Source: Vespula vulgaris
Lineage: Eukaryota > Arthropoda > Insecta > Hymenoptera > Vespidae
Length of the DNA stretch: 64,000 bases
Direction of reading: 5' to 3'
Assembly (NCBI RefSeq): GCF_905475345.1
Contig: NC_066610.1
Location: 2,189,886-2,253,885 of the forward strand
The translations under genes and the position numbers were made by a program. The notes beneath the pieces are model-generated. The model made no database searches, was not told where the DNA came from, and saw only the letters and a program-made list of their open reading frames with translations. Shown piece by piece: positions 1-11,300 of the stretch (the stretch's first letter is position 1; each line of letters starts with the position of its first letter).

Positions 1-930
1 GAGCATTCGATTAAATGTGCCTGTGTTATTGTGTACGGTTGGTGGATTCTTTGAGTCCATTAATCGTCCACAGGCTAGGATAGCTTTATGGTTTAGTTCG
101 AATATTTATATACGAATATTTTACTTTTATTTTTTTAATCGGATAGATAAATAAATAAAGAAAGAAAGAAAAATCGTTAGAAAATCGAGACGCACCTAGG
201 CAGAGTAGAAAACGCAGTTGAGAATACGTGTTGGGACTCGTCAGTGCCGTTTGGGGTGATTCATTCGCGAATTTTGCCATACTACAGTGGTTATACTATT
301 TAGAAGAGATCGATACTTTACGTCGCAAGCGCTTACCGCTCGTTAAGTTAAGAAAAAAAAAGAAAAAAAAAAAAACAGAACAAACCTGCGTGCGAAAATG
401 TGTTTTCACTTCCCAACCCCTTAGCTTGCGATTATTGCGTCTCGTTTGATGCGTGCGTTTACACGAGTGGTTTGAGTCTTGTCGCGTAAAGTGAGATCAG
501 GTCGGGATTAGGTCGGTTTAGCTTAGGGACGATTTCATTCTTGTAGTAGCAACCACTGCAGTATGTCAATCTTTGTGGATGCGTTGCTTCGAACGGTAGG
601 GCGTTTTTTGATGCGTAAACTTATCTTGCGTCGCACGTAAGGAATGCTCCAATGCAGTGGTTAGGGCACGAAGCAAGAAGTGGCTATGTGCCGAAGAGGC
701 CCCCACATATTGTGGCTCAAGAGGGCAACTATCGACTACAAGTCATTTTTCAAAGGTGGTCGATATGTCGAACCCTTCGTTAATGGCTTGTGGTCTTATC
801 AAAACCCCTTTTACCCTTTACCACGTTGACACTTATGCTCGTAGTAGTTTGTTCCTGAATGGAGATGATGGATCATTCCATCTCCTTGCTACGGTTCCGC
901 ACTCGCGTTCGTGAAAATTTGAATTTTTTT
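1..930. other. Non-coding stretch, possible exon or promoter of a non-coding RNA
   Basis: No open reading frame here looks like a real protein: the longest (657-914, 85 residues) has no motif and no spliced continuation. Bases 380-910 are less AT-rich than the flanks and lack simple repeats, which in this genome usually marks transcribed or regulatory sequence. The stretch lies directly upstream of two repeat blocks (930-1300 and 1340-3700) that look like structured RNA, so it could be their first exon. That link is inference only; no transcript evidence is available. Confidence 0.3.
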
Positions 931-1300
931 TTTCTTTTTTATTAGAGTTAAGCTTTTGCAGTTAGTTATTAATTAATAGAGTCAATGCAATTTTTTCTTA
1001 AAGTAAAGTAGAGTCATTGTATTTGTTAAAAGTAGAGTTAATTTGTCATTTCAGAGTAGAATCAAGCCCTTTGCATTTTCTATTTTTATTTTTATTTTTA
1101 TTTTTTTTTTTCTAATTAAATTCAAGCCCTCCCTCTTTTCATTTTAAATTAAAGTCGAATCCTTGCATTTTTCTTTTTAAATTGAAGTCGAGTCATTGCA
1201 TTTTCTGTTTTAAATTAAAGTCGAGTCCTTGCATTTTAAAGTTTTAAAGTAGAGTCTTTTTTTCAAAATAAATTTTTAGTTAGAAAAATAGAGTCACGCT
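930..1300. repeat. Degenerate tandem array of a GAGTC...TTGCATTTT motif
   Basis: About ten imperfect copies of a unit close to AAAGTAGAGTCNTTGCATTTT (shown with one N) recur every roughly 25-35 bases. The clearest copies start near 1008, 1054, 1147, 1177, 1211 and 1240; the copies at 1147, 1177 and 1211 share AAATT(A/G)AAGTCGA(A/G)TC(C/A)TTGCATTTT almost base for base. Spacers are T-rich or A-rich. No reading frame is kept across copies. A repeated short motif with variable spacers suggests repeated protein-binding sites in RNA or DNA rather than a coding repeat. Confidence 0.6.
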
Positions 1301-1340
1301 CGTTAAATATTGTGTGGACATCCGTGGCCTGCAGCAGCAT

Positions 1341-1356
1341 TGCACTCAGGAGTGCA
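1341..1356. repeat. Hairpin, type 1 (TGCACT-CAGG-AGTGCA)
   Basis: First of the array: a six-base-pair perfect stem closed by a CAGG tetraloop. Other type 1 copies are at 2015-2030, 2375-2388, 2690-2705 and 3044-3059. The copy at 1719-1732 has one C:A mismatch. The copy at 3334-3351 has a changed stem, TCACACT/AGTGTGA, which still pairs fully. Confidence 0.7.
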
Positions 1357-1678
1357 TTTGGATACCCAAGCATGTTGATTTTTAATTCAGAATAATCATT
1401 TTAATCGTATTTTTTCATGTTCATAATTTCATAATATGTATGTATATATACGAGATATATGCATATTTCAATGTCAACACAGCTTTACCACGAGTTGTAA
1501 AATGACTCTTATGTGGTAATCATTATCGTTATCATCTCCATCCTCACCCTCATTATCTTTTTGCAATATAATTCTAATTATTCTGATTAATCTGATTAAT
1601 CTAATTATTCTGATTATTCTATTTATTTTGGTTGTTCTGATTAAAAATCTACAAGACTTGATGATGAATCGAAATACC

Positions 1679-1694
1679 TGCATTCAGGAATGCA
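1679..1694. repeat. Hairpin, type 2 (TGCATT-CAGG-AATGCA)
   Basis: The stem differs from type 1 by C to T on the left arm and the matching G to A on the right arm, so pairing is kept and the CAGG loop is unchanged. Other copies are at 2059-2074, 2733-2748 and 3381-3396. The next outer pair is C-G at 1679 and 2733 but T-A at 2059, a second compensating pair. The 3381 copy gains an outer CAGG/CCTG helix (3375-3378 with 3397-3400). Confidence 0.7.
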
Positions 1695-3699
1695 GATGAA
1701 TATATAAAATGGCAGCCAGCACTCAGGAATGCATATTAATATATGTCAAGAGTATGCATTTTTATTCCAAAATTATTAACAAATGAATATGATATGAAAG
1801 ACTTAATAAATATATATGAGAGAGAGAGGAGGAGGAGAGGAAGTAAGAGTATTTTTATTATATATATTAAAGTTTCATAAGAAATATTAAGAAAATATAA
1901 CGAAACAAAGATTATTAATAAATGTTTATACATATTTGAAAGAAATATAAATATTTTTTGGAATAAAAAGGCATAACTCTTGGTATATAAATGAAACGAA
2001 TAAAATGGCTTGCCTGCACTCAGGAGTGCATATGAAAGGTTCACAGTAAGTAGATGATTGCATTCAGGAATGCAAATGAACAAATTATAGTAAGGATATA
2101 CATTTCATATTCGGAATAATCAAAGATGAATGAATGCACTAATAAGAATTCTTAATGAAGAAATATATAAATACGTCGAACTCTGGTGATATTTTTTTCA
2201 TTATACGATATTAAACTTGTTTAACAATAAATAAATGAAATTTTATTTTATTCCATATATAATAATTGAGTGATATTTAAATGGTGCAAATGAATTAAAG
2301 GAAAATTTGAATTATTCCGATAAGATAAATGTATAAGTCTTGCTAAATGAATGAAGCGACATAAATGGCAGCCAGCACTCAGGAGTGCACATTAAAATAT
2401 GTCAAGGATATACATATTTATTCCAAAATTATCAAGAAATAAATATTACATGAAAGACTTAATAAATATATATGACAGAGAGAAAGAAAGAGAGAGGAGA
2501 TAGAAAGAGAAAGAGGGAGTATTTTTATTATATATATGAAAGTTTCATAAGAAATATTAAGAAGATTATTAATGAATGATACAAAGATTATTACCAATTA
2601 TTTATACATATTTAAGATAAGTATGAATATTTTTGGAATAAAAATGCATAAGTCTTGGTATATAAATAAAGCGATTGAAATGGCTTGCCTGCACTCAGGA
2701 GTGCATATGATAGATCACAGTAAGTACATGCCTGCATTCAGGAATGCAGATGAACAAATTATAGTAAGGATATACATTTCTTGTTTCAAATGATCAAAGT
2801 GAAAATGCACTTATGAAAGTATATAATAAATAAATATTTAATTATCCTAGTGTTATATAATTTTTTCAAAGAAATAATATTTATTTAATAATAAATAAAG
2901 ATTATTTCATACTCTTTCTAATATAATAAGATGTATTTATATTTAAATAGAGTGCAAGTGAATGAAAAGAAAATTTGAATCATTCTAAATTAGAGATGTA
3001 TAAATCTTGCTAAGCGAGCGATATGATACAAAAATAACAGCCTTGCACTCAGGAGTGCATAAAATATATCAAGGGTATACATTTTTATTCCGAGATTATC
3101 AACAAGTGAATATAAAATGACAGAATTAATAAGTATATATATGAGAGAGAAAGAGGGAAGAAAAAGAGAGAGAGAGAGAAAGAGAGTATTTTTATTATAT
3201 ATATGAAAGTTTCATAAAAATATTAAGAAGATATAATGAATGATATAAAGATTTTATATATAATATATAATTATTTTACGGAATAGAAATGTATAAGTCT
3301 TGGTATATAAATAAAGCGAATGAAAAGGCTATCTCACACTCAGGAGTGTGAATGAAAATAGTTCAGAATAGGGACAGGTCTGCATTCAGGAATGCACCTG
3401 GGTACTCAAGCATATAGATTTTTATTTCAAAATAATTCTAAATTTTTTATTTGATTATTAGTAAATCAATAATTCTTTTTGTAATCAATATCTTTTTCAT
3501 ATATATATACACACTTTTGATGATTATATGTATATTTTATCCAATGCCAACATAGTCTTATCACAAGTTGTAGGATGGCTCATTTATTGTAAGAGTCATT
3601 TTATGACTTGTATGAATATAATCATCATCTTATATAGATTCTAATTAATCTGATTAAAAATCTATAAGACTTGACGTAGTTAGGGAAATTAAAATTTAT

Positions 3700-4824
3700 T
3701 AAAGCAAGCAGTAACGATGAAATAAATTCATAAGAATAATATACAAGAATATATTAAAACTATTTTGTTTTTAATATGATCTTCCTCTTTCAGATTTCAG
3801 ATTTCATTACTATTTCATATACATATAAACAAACTATATATTTACAAACTACATGGTTTTAAAATTGTAAAATTGTATTACTATATTTTTTTTATAATTT
3901 AATAGATAAAAATGTGTCCTTATATATAGACGATGTAATACGTACATCAGATACATGATGTAACTGCATACTTCGCGTTACTATAAACGTAATAATATAA
4001 TATACATATATATGTAATCTATTGATTAAATATAGATCTGATCTCGTTATGGATATGTTTATGGCAGTATACAAAATTGTGTATGCATTTTGTAATACAA
4101 CACAAGATACAGTATATTTCTGCTCTTTTTTTTTCTTTCTTTTTTTTTTTTTTTTAACGTGACTTAATTTTTAAATATTGTGAAATACTCACAATTTTTT
4201 TTCTTTTTTTCATAACGTATCTTGATATATTTACAATATGTATTTGTAATTATTTTAAACAATTGACAATTTATTATGTAATTCTTTCTTTATATATATT
4301 TCTATATATTTTTACACAATCCATAAATAATATCGTATTTTTATTTAAATATAAAACATGTTTTCTAATGCATCGAAAATTCGACGTATTTAATGCCAAT
4401 TTTGCCACTTTAATACTTTTTCTATTATTTTAGTATCACAATCTATGGCTAAATATATATAACATTTCTTTTTTATTATATTATCAAAATCATAAAAATG
4501 TTTGCCTATGGATTGTAGATACAATTTTGTCTTTCCACACATGCCTTTTTACATAGTTTTTTGTTACAGATAAGTGTCAGCACGTTTCAAGGGTAAATAT
4601 TGCAAAATATCTTGAAAATATATTGAAGAATTGGAATTATAAAAAATAAAAAACAATGGAGGATGAATTACCTGCAATTATTTATTTTTTTTTTTCGTTT
4701 GAAATATTCCAAAAATTTTTAATCGAATTAATTTATTTTTGTTTCAGGAAATATCATCTAAATTGACAAGATTCGATTCGACTCTTCGTTGGTTGTTTTT
4801 TTCTTCTATTGGTTCTTCTTTCCA

Positions 4825-4826
<2 letters not shown>
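3700..4826. other. AT-rich intergenic sequence
   Basis: Homopolymer T runs and AT-rich sequence only; no coding frame, RNA gene or recognisable mobile element was seen. Confidence 0.6.

Positions 4827-4878
<52 letters not shown>
4827..4878 (+). repeat. (TG)n microsatellite
   Basis: Uninterrupted TG dinucleotide run of about 26 units. Confidence 0.95.
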
Positions 4879-4879
<1 letters not shown>

Positions 4880-4919
4880 ATATAAAATAATTCTTATTGC
4901 AATATTTTATTTTTAGAAA

Positions 4920-5510
4920 GTAATAAAATTATAAATATATCCATAGATTGTTTTACATTATATAAAATTTGCATATTGATTTTAATTGTTTCTTATTTAA
5001 TTATAATTATATTATAATATTATAATATATTATAATATATTATATATATTATAATATATTATATATATTATAATATTCTGATGTTTTATGTTCACAGGTG
5101 ACTGTCGATTGGTTATATGAAGTTCGCACATCTTTTCGATTGCTTTTTGTCTAATTTTGAAATTTTTTTCATATGTTTTATGTTCACAGGTGACTGTCGA
5201 TTGGTTATATGAAGTTCGCACATCTTTTCGATTGCTTTTTGTCTAATTATGAAATTTTTTTCAGATGTTTTATGTTCACAGGTGACTGTCGATTGGTTAT
5301 ATGAAGTTCGCACATCTTTTCGATTGCTTTTTGTCTAATTATGAAATTTTTTTTAGATGTTTTATGTTCACAGGTGACTGCCAATTTATTTTATAAATCT
5401 CGCATATTATTTTTATAGCTTCTGGTTTAATTGTCAAAAGGTTGAAGTGTTTTATATTTACTGTTGAAGATTGATTTATGGTACAAAACTATTATGTGTT
5501 CTCAGTATCA
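4920..5510. repeat. 92-bp tandem satellite array with degenerate flanking copies
   Basis: The segment starting ATGTTTTATGTTCACAGGTG recurs at 5081, 5173, 5265 and 5357, exactly 92 bases apart. The first three complete copies are nearly identical. The fourth decays after the motif, a weaker copy continues to about 5510, and a diverged copy lies upstream at about 4945-5010. Ninety-two is not a multiple of three, so the short reading frames in it are not protein repeats. Each unit has a T-rich tract, CAG, then TTCACAG followed directly by GTGACTG. Confidence 0.85.
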
Positions 5511-6646
5511 AATAATAAAATATCTAATCTTTATATAAGGTTTATAGGCTGTGTGGGTAGTAATCAATAATATGTTTTATTTTCAGTTTCATCATATTTC
5601 CTCGCGTTTATCGGGTAGGTAGGTCGATATCAAACGAGCTCATAAATTTTCGTCTGATCTTAATTGATTAAACAAAAATTTTGATTCGTTTCGCGATTGA
5701 TTTTGTTTTTTCCAAATTATAATACTTATTATTGAATATCTAATAATGATAATTCTATATAATTAATTCTAAAATATTTGGCATTAGTAGTAGAGTCATA
5801 GCCCGCGGGTCTCCGTATGCAGCAACCTCCAAGTGGTGAGACCTGGAAATCGATATTACTTGCAATATATAATAAATATAAATAACGCAAGTACTGTCGA
5901 GCTAATGGCTGCATTTAAATTCAGTCAAAATTTACTATGTTCTATAACGATTTTTTCCACTTTTCTATAATGTCCATTTCTTGTGTCTTCATCGAGATAT
6001 AGATAAATTATTTTTCACCAAATAATCGACAAAATCTTGATTTTAGTTAAAAATTTATATACTTTATATATATTTGTCCACAGAATTTCAATATATTCAA
6101 TCTATTTATTTGTGCAAATTTATTTATATAGCAATATAAAGTGGTAGTACTTTAATTTTTAATGAAAAGTCAAAATTGCTAATAGTACTTTAATTTTTAA
6201 TGAAAAGTCAAAATTAATACTAAGTCCGAATGTGTTAATATTACACGATACCAATGATCCCAAAACCAAAACTTTTAAATATAGAAATTTTTAATTAACA
6301 TTATTTTCTATTTCTATATGTAAGTTTTGTTCCATTTAATATCGATTTGAAATCAATTGTATTCGATATATCTCGAATAACGTCATGCGCACATCCATAT
6401 GCGCGTCGTATTGATACTGCGACAAGTATCATAGATTTTGACATCGTTCGGGCCAATTTCTACATAAAAGTATATTTGCCATTATTTAAATTTTATTTTA
6501 GCTAAAAAATAATCTAACAAACTGAATATAATAAGCATTGTTTATCGTTCAATATTAATTTATAAATTAACAATAATTTAATTCAATAAACTTTTATATC
6601 AATATTGTTATTTTATAAATATTCTGTTACAATATTATAAGAAACA
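5510..6646. other. Intergenic region upstream of GSTO
   Basis: No gene seen. It contains a short direct duplication: AGTACTTTAATTTTTAATG and the following bases occur at about 6147 and again at about 6186, a 39-bp tandem doubling. The last few hundred bases should hold the GSTO promoter, but no clear core element stands out. Confidence 0.5.
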
Positions 6647-7747
6647 ATGAGTTCATTACATCTTGGAAAAGGTAAGCTGTGCAATCACGTTATTTTATTG
6701 TTTTAAACTCAACAGTAAATGTTAAACAAGTTTACTTATTACATAAAAAATATCATCTATAGGTTCTATAAAACCAGCAGAAATTGAAGGACAAGCAAGA
6801 TTGTATAGTATGAAATTTTGTCCATATGCTCATAGAATTCGTCTAATACTTTCCATTAAAAAAGTTCCTCATGATATCGTTAATATTAATTTGAAAAACA
6901 AACCGGAATGGTATTTAGAAGTATGATATCTCATTTTACATTTACATTAATAAGAAGATTTAAGCAAAGTATTATTAACATAAAATTTATTAATGGAAGT
7001 ATTAATATAAAATTAAAACAGATTCATCCCGAAGGAAAAGTACCAGCATTTGTAGATGCAGATGGTAAAGTAGTCGTTGATTCAACAGAAATTGCAAATT
7101 ACATAGATAAAAAATATCCTTTACCTGAATTATATCATGAAGAAACAAAAAGTCGTGATTTAGAATTACTCGAACATTATTCCAAGGTAATTTTGAGAAA
7201 TTAATATTAAGTATATAACCAATTCACAATGACCATATTTTTAGATTATTGACATTTTCTCAAATTGTATACATGGTAAAGATTCAAGAACATTACATGA
7301 AATAGTGGATGAAATAAGTAATCTTTTAGAAGAATTTGAGGATGAATTAAAAATGCGTGACACAGATTTTTATGGAGGTTTGTATAAAATAATTTATTAT
7401 ATCTTCATTACCTTTGATTGTTTACATTAATTTTCTTAAGGAAATGAACCTAAAATGTTGGATATCCTCATGTGGCCTTGGATTGAAAGAGCAAAGTCAT
7501 TATCTGTAATTTATAAACAGCCTTTAAATGTCAATAAACAAAGATTTTCAAAAATTGTAAGTATAATTATCTTAGATATATATACATACATATATTCAAT
7601 AAATATATTTTTCTGATTTAACAGATGAAATGGATTTCTGAAATGAGAGCACAACAATTTGTACAAGAAAATGCATGTTCTTATGAAAAATTTGGGCAAC
7701 TTATTAACGAAATGAAATCTTCTGATGTTGATTTCGATGCTATATAA
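6647..7747 (+). CDS. GSTO: Omega-class glutathione S-transferase
   Basis: Cytosolic enzyme of the omega class, which uses a cysteine rather than tyrosine or serine to do glutathione-dependent thiol transfer, dehydroascorbate reduction and, in insects, steps of eye-pigment (pyrimidodiazepine) synthesis. Exons 6647-6671, 6763-6920, 7022-7186, 7245-7377, 7441-7556 and 7625-7747 join in phase to 720 bases, 239 residues, the usual family length. The thioredoxin-fold N-terminus shows the catalytic omega signature KFCPYAHR near residue 33. HPEGKVPAF gives the cis-proline loop, and VVDSTEIANYID the glutathione-binding SNAIL/TRAIL-like region. The C-terminal helical half has MLDILMWPWIER. The start chosen gives the short N-terminal extension typical of omega enzymes. 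It is convergent with MED23. Which omega paralogue it is cannot be decided. Confidence 0.93.
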
Positions 7748-8305
7748 AGATATTATCAAAATGTTCTAAAATGCTTTTATAATATGGTAGACAAAAGAGA
7801 AAAAGTAAGAGAGAAAAATATTTATCATTATTATTCCTAATAGACTTTGCTGTATTATTATCTTTTTATTCAAATAATCCATTTTAATCGAGTCTAAATA
7901 AAAAAGAATAAGTTATTTAAAAAAAAGAACTGAAAATCAGTTTCGTGATTTATCGTGACACAATGACAATATATAAAACATGCTTCTTAAAACGAGTTGT
8001 TTTTTTAATTTCTTAAATAATATTTATATAGTACTCTAATCGTATAAGAGATACATCATACACAATGACGAAATTATCAACACGTGGCCTCCCTGCTGCT
8101 CGAAAAGATAACGAGTTCCCTAACTTCGACATTCTTTTCTAACTAGCAGCGAGATAAGATCTAATATTTGAGAGTAATTAATTAATTTGATCTACCTTGC
8201 GTATGAGTCCCATTAGTATATATATTATATATATTTACATATACAAAGATAGAAATATTCAAACGTTTTGACAATATACTAATGTATATTCTAATATAAA
8301 TTAAT
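7748..8305. other. Convergent 3' regions of GSTO and MED23
   Basis: Both genes end into this 558-bp gap, which should contain their 3' UTRs. It is AT-rich with several possible AATAAA-type signals (for example near 7896). No further gene was seen. Confidence 0.6.
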
Positions 8306-11300
8306 CTATGTAGAATGAATTTCTTCTATATTCAAATGAGCAATAAATCTCAATCTCATTTGTAAAGCAGGTCTCAATCTGCGAATGATACATTCAACTT
8401 CATTTTTCATCATATCTCCAACGAACATATATTTTATGTGATATCTATAATATACGATGTTAAGGTTAATTCTGTTAGTAGTAAAAGATTGATTAATTCT
8501 GTATGTAGTAAAAGATTAATCGTTTTAACAGTTAAAAAGGATACAACAAGTCACAAACTGGATCCATATATTTCAAATGTGCTTGTGTACGATCCACTTG
8601 TTCCAGCATTTCATATAAACTAACTGCTAGATCAACTATGCAACGTGGTCTCTCTGCATTAAACCTTGCTAAGGTAGGTCCAATTAAATGACAAGCATAT
8701 ATCAATTGTTCCTCACTATTTACCACAGGTTGAAGTTTCTCTTTAATAAATCTAATAAATATATGAAAAATTATTAACAGAATCAAAGTCTCTACTATCA
8801 TTGATATAAATTTTTTTTTCACTTACTGAGGCATTGTTGTAATTTGACCTGCTCCAGCATGATGCCAAATTGAATGTGCTAATGCAAGCATATAACTATA
8901 TTTATTTTCAAGTAAACTATTATGCGTAATATTGAAATTAAACATCTGGAATGGTGTTAAATTATTATACTGCCAATTTGCTAAACCTGGACTACTTATA
9001 ATTTCCACAAGTCGGTCATGTAATGTCGACCAATAGCACTCTGGTAAAGCAGCTAAAAGTAATCCAACGCAATTTATCCATAAATGTATTTCGTTAGATG
9101 GTACTACAGTATACCTATTATAATTCAAAAAGTAATTAATATGAAATGTATATGGTGATTTAAAGAATTAATAAAGATTATACTGTACCCTTTAGCAACA
9201 ACGTCGAGTAATGAATTAGCAACTAAATTTGGAGCTACAGGAACAGCCATTAATTCTACACATGTAACATATAATGCATGTGCTGCTGGATTAGGAAACT
9301 CATTAAATCTCCAATCAGTAGCTGGGAAATGGGCTGTACCTGACATTGCTTTAAAATAGATATTTTCAAAAATTAAATTGATTTCTACAAATACATTTTT
9401 AAGCTCATAACAAAATATATTGCTTACTTTCTACAATTCTCTGTACAAGTCGAATATAATAATCCAATTCTGGTACCCAAGTAATAGCATCGTCGGCAGA
9501 TCGTGCCATATACATTTGATAAGCTTCAGAAAGTGCCCATCCTGGTGCTCTAATTTCTCTTAACGATCCAAGAACAGCAGAAACTAAACGTCGTTTTAAA
9601 GGTGGTCGATCTCTTAATTTACGTTCGTAATAATGTAACGTATTATACAGATATGTCACAGGTCGATCTATGAAATAATAATTTTACATTAACTTATCAA
9701 TTTATAACATATAAATTTCTTAATAATATTATACGAACCATGAAATTTATATAAACAACCTAAATGTTCCAATAATATTTCCAAACTTTTTATTACAGGT
9801 GGTATTTCCAAATACCTATGTACAACTATATCAAACACAGGTAAAAATCGTAAACACACATTTCCAAAATATACAGGTAAACTTTGATATTGACTAGGAC
9901 CACCACTAGCTTGCTCCATGATACCTTCTGGAGCAAACTTTTCTGGAAATTTTCTATGAAAAGCTAGATGCTTTTCGTGCCAATTTGACTGTTTCCAATG
10001 TTCAGGCGAATTTTCCTTCACAAATTCTTGAACTCTATTTCTAAATTCAGCAGCTTTAAGCAATAATAGTTGAATAATAAAAAAACATACTTGTGCTTCG
10101 CTTCCTTCTTGAGTTCGTAATGCCTAAATGATAATAGATATTAATACTTCATATATCATTTATTTTCTAATATGGATACTTACTAAGCAAAGAACTAATC
10201 TATCGATTGTCACTATATTATATTTCCATATCATGTCATTGATTGTATCTACACATTTATTAACATGTTGTCCACCAACACTGTTAGCAAATTCAAATAC
10301 TAAATAATCACAAAATTTTCGAAGATGAGCTGATAATGCTCTGGCTCCTATTCTTTCTAATATCCTATAACAAATATTATTTACAATAATAATCAATGAA
10401 ATAATAATAAATATAGATAACATAATACATACTTATATGCGATTGGACTAATCCGATCAGTCTCAAGTATCATTTTCCACAAAAGACATAAAAATAAAGG
10501 AGGTGTGCCAGGTACAGAAAAATGAGCAATTATATCATTTTCATTACTCATAGATGCCCAATTTCTATATTCCTCTTCTACAGCTTTCTGGAAATATATA
10601 TACATAATTTGTTTATTTTCATAACATTATCAAATTTCTTATAACGAAAATTACCTTTATTTGTTGTTTATTTTCTTTGGCAACACTATTCTGTTGAAAA
10701 AATTCACTTAATACTGGTGGAAAACATTGCAAAGTATGATTAGCCCATGAATGCGGCGTGTTTTGCATAATAGTATTCAATAATTCTTTACACCAAGTGC
10801 CACTAAGACTTTCTGCTCCAGTACCTAATAGATAAGACATATAGTTTTAATAATAAACAATTTGTTATTTATATTTATTATACAATTTTAATAATTTACC
10901 TGTCACATGCATAGATCTTGCTAAAGTAAGAACCAAAGCTCTATTAAGTTCTTCAGATTCCGCAGATACAAGTGTTTTAGGCTCTGATAAGAATCTCGAT
11001 AATTGCGGTTGTACTTCTGCCGAACCTAAGCCAGTAATTAAACGAAGAGCCGTACTTTCAACACTAAAAAAAGTAAGTTTATAAAAAATAAATTATATGA
11101 AGTATCTAAAGAATTAAAAAGTCATTAATTTATAAATAATACCAAAGATGAAGTTGTGTTTGATTAGTTTGTGGCACAGCAGCAAGACTATGAAGATGCG
11201 ATAAGAGTTGAACTCTATAATGTGGTTGTATATGATGCATTCTATAACTAAACATTTCCAACAATGTATATAATGTTCCCCATGCATGAGACTTAAATAC

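Larger units (their letters stand above)
1340..3700. repeat. Array of about 660-bp repeat units carrying CAGG-loop hairpins
   Basis: A unit of about 660 bp starts near 1710, again near 2366 and again near 3037. Each begins with a conserved CAGCC..GCACTCAGGAGTGC segment, then a GA-rich tract, a TATTTTTATTATATATAT block and a TTGGTATATAAAT block. A second module, shared by about 1341-1680 and 3381-3690, brackets the array: both copies have GGTAC(C/T)CAAGCAT, then AGATTTTTA-like sequence, a CAACA(C/T)AG-type block, and end in CTGATTAAAAATCTA(C/T)AAGACTTGA. At least 11 inverted repeats are embedded (1341, 1679, 1719, 2015, 2059, 2375, 2690, 2733, 3044, 3334 and 3381). No long reading frame spans the array. 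Confidence 0.75.

Noticed and set aside
640..915. 7SK, RNase MRP or other known ncRNA in the GC-richer leader block
   Set aside because: No diagnostic motif or convincing fold was recognised.
930..3700. Orthologue of the ant sex-determining non-coding RNA ANTSR
   Set aside because: ANTSR is described between CRELD2 and THUMPD3. Neither is here; the neighbours are GSTO and MED23, and I have no sequence match.
5030..5313. Two overlapping repeat-encoded peptides on the minus strand
   Set aside because: The 92-bp period is not a multiple of three, so the same DNA is read in different frames; no protein repeat is maintained.
4920..5510. CRISPR array
   Set aside because: The repeats are directly adjacent with no unique spacers, and the window is a eukaryotic nuclear genome.
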